Shown in pieces: positions 24,494 to 35,047 of a stretch of 64,000 nt of DNA (its first letter is position 1; every line of letters starts with the position of its first letter). This DNA comes from Campanula takesimana. Its lineage: Eukaryota; Streptophyta; Magnoliopsida; Asterales; Campanulaceae. The DNA is taken from positions 372,001-436,000 of the forward strand of contig JAOWBW010000483.1 in assembly GCA_026119855.1 (NCBI GenBank), given 5' to 3'. A program made the position numbers and the translations under genes. The notes below the pieces were generated by a model that had not been told where the DNA came from, ran no database searches, and worked only from the letters and a program-made list of their open reading frames with translations.

Positions 24494-24593
24494 NNNNNNN
24501 NNNNNNNNNNNNNNNNNNNNNNNNNNNNNNNNNNNNNNNNNNNNNNNNNNNNNNNNNNNNNNNNNNNNNNNNNNNNNNNNNNNNNNNNNNNNN
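24494..24593. other. Assembly gap, 100 N
   Basis: Exactly 100 undetermined bases, the conventional filler for a gap of unknown size. The sequence to the left is LTR and that to the right is not, so the missing DNA must include the rest of the LTR and probably the other part of the chromovirus LTR interrupted at 12106. Confidence 0.98.
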
Positions 24594-25426
24594 ACTCCTC
24601 CAATTGCCAATTGGTTTTGGGATGGAACCTCATACTTTATCATGTTTCATAATGTTACATTTCAAAAATTTCATAATAAGCCAAATAAATGTAGCTCAAG
24701 CGACATCCAATATTTCTTTTTTTTATATGAAAGGTTAAGGGTTCAAATTTTACCCAATGCACTTTCATGTGCACTCTTATAATAACTTAAGACTTTATTA
24801 ATAAAAAATTCAATCTAAAAAATTCAAAAAAGAAGGTATTGAGGTGTAACTTTACCATCCTTTAATAAATGTTGTACTTTTAAATAAGAAAAAATATTGT
24901 AGCACAATTCATCATTATACAAACAAGAGTAGGTTTGGGGAAACTAGTTTCTCTATAAGTTATACACAAAATCTACTACTTTTTAATATAGTTTCACCCT
25001 TAGAATAGCAAGTTTAGGTCTTAAAAACAGTGAGTTTAGACTTTAAAACACCTAGAAATAAAATAGCGAGTTTAGTACTTAATACAGTGAGTTTAGGTAT
25101 TAAAGCACCTAGAAATAAAATAGCGAGTTTATGCCTTAAAACACCTAGCACGTGTATTTAAGAATATGACTTTTTATAATTTCTAGAGGAACTAGTTTCT
25201 CCCAGAATTTATGTAAAAACAATGTACAAATAAATAATATTAGTCCTTTAAAAAGTGTAGACAAGTTAAATGAGATATTTATTATTGAGACTGATGGAGT
25301 ATATATGAAATTGTGAATAGCTAATCATATACTCCCTTCATCTCAAACTAATGGCTACTTTTGGTTAAACATATAAGAACTTTGACTAACAATTTATATT
25401 AACTGTTATTCTCTATAAAGAATAAT
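24594..25426. other. AT-rich intergenic sequence with short repeats and MITE ends
   Basis: No gene. At 24990-25150 phrases such as CACCTAGAAATAAAATAGCG and GAGTTTAGG recur two to four times with spacing near 60 bp. Stowaway-like ends occur at 25280-25296 (GAGACTGATGGAGTA) and 25330 (TACTCCCTTCATCTC), facing away from each other, so they belong to two different elements. Confidence 0.6.
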
Positions 25427-25606
25427 ACTAAAGACACAAAAAAGTCACAAAAACTTGCTCACAAAATTCTAGGTATAATGATTTTATTGGTGTTTTTTAA
25501 TTAGAGTGTGGCGGGCACATTATCGATGCAACCAATAAAATATCGCCATATCATTTTGTGAGCAAGATTTTGTGATCTTATTTTGTGCCCCTAGCATTGC
25601 TCCTCT
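25427..25606. mobile_element. MITE with long terminal inverted repeats, about 180 bp
   Basis: The left arm ACTAAAGACAC...CTTGCTCACAAAAT is inverted on the right as ATTTTGTGAGCAAG...GTGCCCCTAGCATT, giving arms of about 45 bp with a few mismatches. There is no coding capacity. The TSD is unclear, so the superfamily is not assigned. Confidence 0.65.
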
Positions 25607-25745
25607 TTAAATATTTAGAAATGGTTGTTAAGACACTAATTGAAAAATTATCGATCAATAACCATTTTTAAATTTTCATAGACATGAGTAGTTTAGCATA
25701 AAATGTTAGTCTAAGTTAAAATATACTCCCTCCGTTTCATATCAC

Positions 25746-26220
25746 TGTTGGAACAATTTGTGATCCCTGAATACCACACTCATATTCAGAATAAGATTGA
25801 GGAAAGAGATGAAGGCGGAAGCGAGGTATTACCTGTTGAATCCATAGTTAAAGATGAAGGGAGAAATGAAGAACAAGAAGATGTAGGAAATGGATCTTCT
25901 AAATGATGAATGTTTTCTTTAATCTCTCAAGTACTTCCAATGAAGAGAATTTAGGAGAGAATATAAGAAAATGTAGTAGTCTTAAGGGTTGATGGAAGAC
26001 CCTTTATATAGTAGACTTGGTGACATTTCATTTAGGGACCACACCTATTCATTCTTAAGCAATGTTAATTTACCATTTTGCTCATCATAAATAGATAAAT
26101 TACATTTCAGGGATTTCACACATTGACTATTGTTGACTATACTTTATATTAATATCATAGACATGATTTTATTTATGGAAGTGCTAAATAACTTGTGTTG
26201 CAAGCCATAATGATCTAACA
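25746..26220 (-). repeat. 3' LTR of copia C
   Basis: 475 bp. Minus-strand TATATAAA at 26010-26003 is the likely TATA box. The internal side is bounded by the polypurine tract. Confidence 0.92.
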
Positions 26221-27166
26221 ATCTCCCACTTGGGTTGCAAAACAAATTTCTTCCTTTTAAATCATGAATATAACATAAATGACAACCCTTTATGTGCACT
26301 TTGTTGTCATCTACAACAATCTCGTTCATTAGCCATATAAGTATAGGACTAAAGGGGGCAGTCGTTGTAATTGATTCGCAACTAAACCCACTATAATCAC
26401 ATATATCAATCCAACTAAATGACATAGATCAAAAGTATAGATGTGTAGCATGAAACTTAATGAATATATACATATTCTTCCAACTAGTCCAACTTAACCA
26501 AATGGGATCAAAAACTTTAAATAAGAGAACAATTAATGAAAAACAACACAAACTCCCACTATACTAAATGTTATTAAGATCGTTACACCCATGTGAAACA
26601 CTGAAGATAATAACGCTTTCATAAACAAATCCTCTAAAATGGAGTTTGTTTCTATAAGTTGTATTTCTTTGTTCATTTTCCTTTACAACAAGAAACTTAA
26701 TGTCTATATCCTTCAGACTTTGATTAACTCTTATTGTTGTAAGACTGCCGCCTGATTGTCACAATAAAGTTAAGCGGTCTTTCGACACTTGTTGACAATT
26801 GGCAGTCCCTTAATAAACTTATGCAGCCATATAATTTAACTAATGTCGGAATACCTAATGATCTCAAGATGATCCAACTTCAAATATAGGCAAGTAGTTC
26901 TTTTGTGTTTTGCAAATACTTTTATCATTCTTTTGGCTACTACTTAATGTTCTCTCCCGGATTGCTATGGTATAGACCAAGTATCCCAACAATAAATATA
27001 AGATTTACGCATATATTAAGCTTCTTTACTGCTGATGTATAAGGGATATTTTCAATATACTTGGATTTAAAATTACTTTTAGGACACTGTTTGAGACTTT
27101 TAAACTTGTCTCCTTTAAAATTAGGGGTGTCAAGTGGTTTACAGTTTTGCATGCTAAACCTTTGTA
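26221..27166 (-). pseudogene. Copia C pol, 3' part (RT end / RNase H)
   Basis: The frame 27197-26940 contains VLQRFSMQNCKPLDTP and LKQCPKSNFKSKYIENIPY, the wording of the RT C-terminal region of TNT1-94-like copia elements. Sequence from 26940 to 26221 is RNase H-position DNA with no open frame left. Copia B inserted at 27171; pol resumes at 47782. Non-functional. Confidence 0.8.
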
Positions 27167-27171
27167 ATACC

Positions 27172-28687
27172 TGTTGGGTATGAATATTATAATCCACTCC
27201 TATTACTTAGATTTGATTGATCCCATAACCTTATTTTACTTTCTTTGGACTTTAGGTATTGTTGTAAGAAGTTTTATAACTTCATTAGTTAAGTCCATTT
27301 TTAGTTTAGCTAGGCTTAGAAGATCAGCCCCTCAAATTTTGAAGAAATGCTGCTGCTGCTGTTATTGTGAAATTGGTGAAGTCAGCCTACCGCACCTAGG
27401 CGATCGCACTCTATGCGACCGCACGGATAGGGTGACCACGTGAACCATGCTATTGCATGGTGACCGCAGACCTAGCGACCGCACAACCATATTGGAGGCC
27501 AAGAAAAGACAAGTCTGTTGTAGAACGTTGCAAATCCAAATTTGAATTTGGTCGTACAAGATAGTACACATGGACCACTATCTTCTGCAACTACAAGACA
27601 AATATGTGAGCTCCAATCAGAATGCTCCAGCTCATCATCTTCCAAACTTGTCTAACAGCTATTTCTCACCAAAGGCTATAAATAGTCCTTACTTTCTTCA
27701 TTGAAAGTGTGCTGAGATTCAAAGAGAGAAATTGCTGTCGAAATTCTTGGTGATTGAAGATCATACTCAAGATTTCCAGAATCATTTGAATCTTCAAGCC
27801 TTCGCCTTCAAATCTTCAAAGATCCCCAGCAACCTTCAAGCAAATCAAATCTCAAGCCCAGCAACACATAAAGATTCATTAGGCTCTTAATCATATAGAT
27901 TATATAGAGCTCTTGATTCTTACACACACACACCCCGATTGATCAATCACATAGATTGCATCATTAGGGATACACTGGTCTAAGTCTAGGATTTGTTCTT
28001 CATAGAAAGTATGTGTTGATTCAATACTTCATCTTTGTAATTTGTACTCAAGAAGAATCAATATATCCTCCATTCAAAATCCAAGACTGACCATCTTGGT
28101 AAAGGACGTAGATCTTTTAACAGATTGAACCTTTCCAAATCATCGTGTCATTTACATTCTGCAAATTTACTTTCTGCAATTGTTTTATTGTTCATATTAA
28201 TTTTTTTGTCGTTTAGTGTGTTGATCTTTACAGATATTCAAACTTCTGTGAATTATGTTTGTTGCTTGCTTATTGCCTTAGATACTCCTTCTGACTACTT
28301 ATCATTATCATTTTGCCAAAACTCTCAGACATAAACCTTCATTTTCAACCTACCTTGTCAGTAACCTTGCTTACCGCAAATCGCTGACCGCAGCAATTGC
28401 CTACCGCAAATAGAACCTCTCAATTTAATCTATCTTTGTCGACCGCAATATTGCTGACCGCACTATTTGCTAACCTAATCGTTTTAACTTCAAAACCAAC
28501 TCTACCTCGTTTTTATCGAAAACTTTCGCTGTGCATTTTCCTTTGAACTAGTGGTTTTTACTTGACCATAAAATTCTAAAGTAAGCATAAGGTTGAATTT
28601 TGAAAAAGGGTTGATAATATTAAATAGGCTATTCACCCCCCCCCTCTAGCCTCTTTTCATACCCTTGTTGTGTCTTTGGGACCAACA
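27172..28687 (+). repeat. 5' LTR of copia B
   Basis: 1516 bp, TGTTGGGTATG...GGGACCAACA. TATAAATA at 27677-27684. ACCGCA words cluster at 27386-27485 and 28373-28465. GCTGCTGCTGCTGTT at 27350 is a short microsatellite. It differs from the 3' LTR by substitutions at roughly 2-3% and by several blocks within the word clusters. Confidence 0.93.
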
Positions 28688-28689
28688 AG

Positions 28690-28701
28690 TGGTATCAGAG
28701 C
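28690..28701 (+). promoter_or_regulatory. Primer-binding site of copia B
   Basis: TGGTATCAGAGC two bases after the LTR end, complementary to initiator tRNA-Met. Confidence 0.93.
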
Positions 28702-28758
28702 AAACACCTTCATAAAACCTTTGTTTTTCAAGCTTAACAGCTTGGGTGCCGATTCAAA

Positions 28759-31063
28759 ATGGCAAGTCAGAAACTATGGCAACGGTTAACTTCACTCACG
28801 TTCCAGCGTTCGACGAAGATAACTTTGACGTATAGAAGCACAGCATTCTGTAACTCAGTTCTACTTCATGGACGAGCAACTCGGCGATTGTCTTACCATT
28901 GGACCATACTTCCCAATGAAAGCAAATCCGAATCCAGAAACCAATGCAGACACACCGTCGATCAAGAAACCAAAAGCTGAATGGACAGATGAAGAGAAAA
29001 GACTGGTTGGAATGGATGTGAAAGCAAATAGCATACTCCTAAGTACTTTGAGTACATCTCAGCGTCGACAAATCATGGAATGTGCTACCGCAAAAGAACT
29101 TTGGGATGCAATTGAAGATTACATCGAAGAAGATCAAGCTTGCAAAGAAAGCAAAAAGTTTGCAATTCAAAGAAGATTCAACAACTTTGCCAAAATCCCC
29201 GGTGAATCACTCAGAGCCACGTATGATCGTTATTGTGAGATCGTGAGTACTTACACCGCACTTGGAGAAGCTTACCAAGAAAGAAATCAATGTTAATTTT
29301 CTAGCCGCTCTTGGTTCTCAATATCTTCATAAAGGAAACACTCTTGAAGATACCAAGTTACTAGATGATATGTCACTCAGAAGCCTCTATGCCAACCTCA
29401 AGGTTTTTGATATCAAGCTCCGCAACATTGAAGAAATGGAAGGAAAAACAAAGAACTTGTCGTTGGTCGCTAAAAAGGAAGAATGGTCAAAGAAGAAGAT
29501 CCAAAAATCTCCATGTCTGAATTACTAGATATGGACGATGATGACTTTGCTATGTTCGTGAAAAGATTTCAAAAGTTCAGAAAATCAGCAAGGCCCGGAT
29601 CATCAAGCAAAGCTCCAGCAAGGTTTTCAAGGAGCAGCTAAACAAGTAAGAAAGAGTACTCCAACTTCTCCAAGAAGAAAGAGGATCTCATTTGCTTTAA
29701 TTGCAAGAAACCCGGTCATTTCGCATCAGAATGCCCAATTCCCAAATTCGAGTACATGAAGAAGAAAAGCAACTTCACTCCGAAGTATTCAAAGCAAAAG
29801 GGAATGGTCGCTGAAGAGGACTCTGCCACAAAAGAGTTAGTTACCTGGATAGAGTCAGATTTTGATGAAAGCGATGAGGATTCTGAAGAAGGTCACATTT
29901 GTTTGGTCGTTCATTCCGATGATGAGGATGATAATGAAAATCGTCGCTCACCAAATGCAAAACCTAAACGGATAAGCTATACGGCCGATGAACTTGCTGA
30001 AAAAGGATTCCTAACTCCAGTTCTAAAGAATGGCGATCTTCTATTTTCTAGATGTGATGTAAGTGCAGCAAAGAAGGCTCTACACAATCCCAAAGCGAAG
30101 GAAGTTCTGCTTACCACTCCTCAAGTCAAGTTTGACATTTTCCCCGACGAACAAGAAAAGATGTTCTTGAAAGATGAACAGGCAATTAGTAAATTTTCTG
30201 GCATGAAGGAAGCTTTAGCACTTTCAACTGAAGAGATTTCTCAGCTTAAGACGGAGAAAACTCTACTAAGATCTGAACTCACCCTCCTTAAGGAGCAGAT
30301 CAAGAGCATGACTCCTCTTACTGATCGAAACCGTTTTTTAGAAGAACAAAATGCCATATTTAAAGTTAAAAACGACGAATTGGTTGCTGAGATAAACGAC
30401 CTTAAATGGATCACTAATGAGTGGACCAATTCTCGTGTCACTATGGAACAAATACTAGAATCCCAAAAGTCTAGTGGTGATAAAGAAGGCTTGGGATTCA
30501 AACTAGTGACAACTTTAAATGTGCATCTTATTGTGAAAGAGATGAGAAATTTACCCAGCAAACTTGGAAGAGTCGAAGGCTAAACATCATGTTTCAAAGG
30601 GTGTAGGACAAGAACCAAGAAGAAACTAGTGTTCAATTATGTCTACCCTAAGAAACAAACTGGCAAGGCAAAGTTGAAAGGTATTGCCATGTATGAACCT
30701 GCTGCTGCGGCAAGCACCAGCAAGGTCGCTGAGTCTCCTTACCGCACTCACTTTCCGCGAGGTCAGTCGACCGCACCAAGGAAGTTGGCTACCGCAAGGA
30801 AACCGACGACCGCGGGTAGTGGCAAGGCGGCAAAGTTCAAGTGGATGAACTTTGTAAAGGCGACCTCATCCATAACAGTAAATGATGTTGTGCTGAAGAT
30901 TTCGACGAAGTTTGTTAACCCTCAGTTGGGTGGCTTCCACCATTGTTCTGTGTGTGATGATTATGGTCACAAGGCTGCTGAATGTCTTTTAAGATTCACA
31001 TCCAATCCCAGAAGGCTTAAACCCTCTTCTGTGAGGCAAGTGTGGGTTGTCAAAAGCTGCTAA
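28759..31063 (+). pseudogene. Copia B gag with two zinc knuckles
   Basis: The start MASQK at 28759 is followed at once by a one-base loss compared with copia A. The core (ELWDAIEDYIEEDQAC, FNNFAKIPGESLRATYDR) lies at 29098-29250. A first CCHC knuckle, CFNCKKPGHFASEC, is at 29693-29734. A long helical segment (about 30190-30480, SQLKTEKTLLRSEL) is a probable coiled coil. A second knuckle, CSVCDDYGHKAAEC, is at 30944-30985. ACCGCA words occupy the linker at 30700-30830 and are read through as a Thr/Ala/Arg-rich stretch. Gag would form the particle and bind RNA; frameshifts near 28780, 29290, 29530 and 30590 break it. Confidence 0.88.
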
Positions 31064-31130
31064 TCTTTAGGACCCAATATAATAAAGGGGACCTCGATCT
31101 TAAATGTTTGTTTTGTAGGTCCTCTGCCTT

Positions 31131-34100
31131 ATGGCTGGTCACTCCAATGAAGCTACAAGTTTATGGTATCTAGACAGTGGATGCTCAAGGCATATGAATG
31201 GAGATATCAATCTATTGGAAAGTGTCCGTAATGAAAAAGGTCCAGCAGTTACTTTTGGCGACAACAGCAAAGGAAAGACCATTGGTTATGCAGTTATCAG
31301 AAAAGGAAAAATAACAATCCAAGATGTTTCTCTAGTAACCGGTCTAAAACACAATTTTCTCTCAATGTCACAATTTTGCGACAAAGGATTGCAATGCCAC
31401 TTCACTTCAACTCATTGTCTTATCAAGGATGGCAACTCCGGCGTCACTTTGGTCAAAAGGATTCGTAAGAAAAATGTTTACATTGTTGATTTCAATTCTA
31501 CTTGTATTTCTTCTAATCTCTGTTTTGTAGCAAAGAATGTTAGTGAAAATAGTTGGCTTTGGCATAAACGACTAAGTCACTTGAACTTCAAGTATCTCTC
31601 CAAGATTGGTAGAGAAAATCTAGTTCGTGGTCTACCCAAGGTAGCTGATCACCACGATGAAAAGTGCTCAGCATGTCATCTAGGCAAACAACCAAAATCG
31701 TCTTTCTCCAGCAAGACGACTCCGTCAACTTCAAGATGTTTGCAGCTACTACATATGGATTTATTTGGACCTGTCACTACCGTAAGTATCGGAGGCAACA
31801 GATATACATTAGTTGTGGTAGACGATTATTCAAGATATACGTGGGTCGAAATAATGATCTCCAAAGATGATTGTTATGTCATTTTGACCGCACTCTTTAG
31901 ACAGCTCCAAACCCAAAAAGAAGATGACCTCGTTAGTGTTCGATCCGACAACGGAACAGAATTCAAAAACAACGGCGTCGCTCAATACTGTGACGACCAC
32001 GGTATTGACCACAACTTTTCAGCTGCTGGAGTTCCACAACAGAATGGTATTGTGGAAAGAAAGAACAGAACGTTGATAGATGCAGGAAAAACTATGCTTG
32101 CTGAATCGAAGTTACCTCAATATTTTTGGGCTGAAGCCGTCAACACAGCTTGCTTCACTCAAAATCGATCCCTCATCAACAAGACTTACAGTAAAAACCT
32201 TATAAACTTTGGAGAGGAAGAATCCCCAACATTGCCTACTTCAAGATTTTCGGTTGCAAATGTTACATTCTCTACAACGGTAAAGAACATCGAGGTAAAT
32301 TTGCTCCTAAGGCCGATAGAGGAATATTTGTTGGGTATGCTAAACACTCAAAAGCTTTTCGTGTATTTAATAAAACCACTCTTAAGATAGTTGAATCTTT
32401 CCATGTTACTTTTGATGAACATTCTCTCCTTGAGCCACATTTGGCTCCAAATGTTGCTGATGATTTTGTTGAGCTTAATGAGACAGGTACTAGCCGACCG
32501 CAAAATCAATCAACTCAAGGAAATCCATCTACCTCAACTTCACCTCCACCTACCACACATGAAGCACCAGAAGCTACCACATCTGCTGCTACCTCAAATG
32601 GAGTTGAAGTTGAAACACCCATCAATGTTGAAGAACCAATCCCTCAAGTTACCTATGATTGGGATGGCTCAAGTGATGTACCATTAGAAGATTTACAACA
32701 ACCATCAACTCAACCAGACCTACCTCATGAAGTGCGCGAGGTCAGAGATCACCCAATTCAGAATATCATTGGTGACCTACATTCTGGTGTTCGAACAAGA
32801 CGATCAAATTATGATGCTCTTACCGCATTCATATCTCAAGTTGAACCCAAGAAAGTTGATGAAGCACTCCAAGACTCAAGTTGGGTTATTGCCATGCAAG
32901 AAGAGCTCAACCAATTTGAAAGATGTAAAGTTTGGAACTTAGTTCCTCGACCTAAGGATCAAGGAGTGATTGTTACAAAGTGGGTGTTTAGAAATAAGAT
33001 GGATGAGAATTGAAGCATCACTAGAAACAAATCTCGGTTAGTTGCACAAGGATATAGACAAGAAGAAGGCATTGATTACGACGAAACATTTGCCCCCGTT
33101 GCACGACTTGAAGCTATAAGGATATTTTTAGCATATGCCTCTTACAAAAGATTCAAGCTATATCAAATGGATGTGAAGAGTGCATTTCTTAACGGCGAAC
33201 TTCAAGAAACCGTCTATGTCGCTCAACCGCCCGGATTTGAAGATTCCAAATTTCCTCATCATGTCTACAAACTTCAAAAGGCTTTGTATGGACTCAAACA
33301 AGCTCCACGGGCATGGTATGATACACTATCTAAATTTCTCCTAGATAAAGGTTTTAAGCGTGGTAAGATCCACACAACCTTATTCATTGCTAAATATCAT
33401 GATCATACTTTACTTGTTCAAATTTACGTCGATGATATTATTTTTTGCTCCACTAACGAATTGTTGTGTAACCGATTTGAAAAGCTAATGAAAAGAAAAT
33501 TTGAGATGAGCATGATGGGAGAATTGACATTCTTCCTCGGACTTCAAATTAAACAATGTGCTGAAGGCATCTTCCTCAACCAAGCAAAGTACACAAAAGA
33601 TCTCATAAAGAAATTTGGACTCGACAATGCAAAAGCATACGACACTCCTATGGCTGCTGGTAACAAGTTGGATAAAGACTTGAAAGGTAAGAAGGTTGAT
33701 CAAACCTTGTACCGAGGTATGGTTGGCTCTCTCCTATACTTAACTGCTAGTAGGCCCGATATCATGTTTAGTGTTTGTGTTTGTGCTCGCTATCAAGCGG
33801 ATCCTCGAGAAGCACATCTTATTGCTGTAAAACGTATTATTCGATATTTATCTGAGACTATTAACCTTGGACTTTGGTATTCCAAAGATTCGAATTTTGA
33901 TCTTATAGGTTACTCAGATGCAGATTATGCAGCATGTACCATCGACAGGAAAAGCACAAGTGGAACTTGTCATTTCCTTGGAAATCGACTCGTTTCATGG
34001 GCAAGCAAGAAACAAGCCTCAGTTTCCGTATTTACCACAGAAGCTGAATATATAGCTGCTGGAAGCTGCTGCTGCCAAGTGCTTTAGATGAAACAACAAT

Positions 34101-34366
34101 TGGTCGACTATGGAATCAACGAAGAAAATTGTCCAATCTATTGTGACAATACATCTACCATTGCTGTGTCCAACAACCTTGTCATGCATTCGAAGACCAA
34201 ACACATTGATATCAAATACCATTTCCTCAAGGATCATGTTGAAAAAGGTAACATTCATCTAGAGTATGTGAGTACTGACAATCAAATTGCAGACATTCTC
34301 ACCAAGGCTTTGGATTCCAAGAGGTTTAGGTTTCTCAGAGGAGAAATGGGTATGCTAGAACTTTAA
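31131..34366 (+). pseudogene. Copia B pol: protease, integrase, RT, RNase H
   Basis: Protease LWYLDSGCSRHM starts near 31162. Integrase HHCC (WHKRLSHLNFKYLS, CSACHLGKQPK) is at 31560-31700 and the core (LLHMDLFGPV, VVVDDYSRYTWV) follows. The RT fingers begin near 32880; MDVKSAFLNGELQE is at 33167, YVDD at 33425-33436, and RNase H (YSDADYAACTIDRKSTSG) at about 33910. A frameshift near 32200 disrupts the integrase C-terminus, and in-frame stops occur at about 33011 and 34085. The stop at 34364 ends pol just after LRGEMGMLEL. Defective, but each domain is recognisable. Confidence 0.92.
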
Positions 34367-34760
34367 AAACTTGTCCTTATTATTTTTATGATAATGTTTT
34401 AGTTTCTCCAAGTTTTCAATAATCAGTAGGTACCTAGCAACTCTGTCGACCGCTTGTCATCGACCACTGCCTACTGCATGATATACCTACCGCAATGAAA
34501 ATCAACAACATGTGTTTACTGCCTCAAAAAGCTTACCTCATGCTTGACGACCGCTTAGTGTCGACCGCTTGATGTCAACCGCAAGAGAAATCGAAGAAGT
34601 AATCACTACCTTACTTTATCGGCCGCATGATACGGTAATCCCTATCCATCACTTACCGCACTTGTGGACTCCAGGTAAGTATTCTAACCTTAGAGATATT
34701 TAGGAGATATGGTGTTTTGACTTCAAGGGCATTAAGGTAATTTTCTTTATTCTCTCGCTT
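34367..34760 (+). repeat. ACCGCA-rich spacer after pol (copia B)
   Basis: Non-coding DNA holding about ten GACCGC, TACCGCA and AACCGCA words between 34446 and 34670, several as GTCGACCGC. The spacer separates the pol stop from the promoter-like segment of the accessory gene. The sequence is unlike the corresponding spacer of copia A except for the words. Confidence 0.8.
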
Positions 34761-35047
34761 TTATTTAATTCAAATTATTATTATATTATTGCTCCGCCGT
34801 CATTGGCTCTCATTTGAAAACAAAAAGGACTCTTTTCTCTATCATATCTGATTTGCAGAGTTAACCCCCCCTTTTCCACCTCTCCGCATCCCCATCACCG
34901 CCTATATACCCCTTCCCACTATTTCTCTTTCCACTCTCTCTGCTCCACACTCTCTCTAACTCTTTATCTCTCTATATCTTTCTCTCTCTAAACTCTCTCT
35001 TTCTGTCCGATATCTCTCTATTCTCTCTATATTTCTATATAAATCTC
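34761..35047 (+). promoter_or_regulatory. Promoter-like segment and 5' UTR of the accessory gene (copia B)
   Basis: TTATTTAATTCAAATT and GCCGTCATTGGCTCT (about 34762-34812) are shared with copia A. TATATA lies at 34903-34908, about 140 bp before the ATG, followed by a strongly CT-rich leader (CTCTCTCTAACTCTTTATCTC). This looks like a plant core promoter plus pyrimidine-rich leader. Activity is inferred. Confidence 0.55.

Noticed and set aside
28690..28701. TGGTATCAGAGC read as part of a tRNA gene
   Set aside because: It lies directly inside LTR ends and has no cloverleaf around it; it is a primer-binding site complementary to tRNA-Met.
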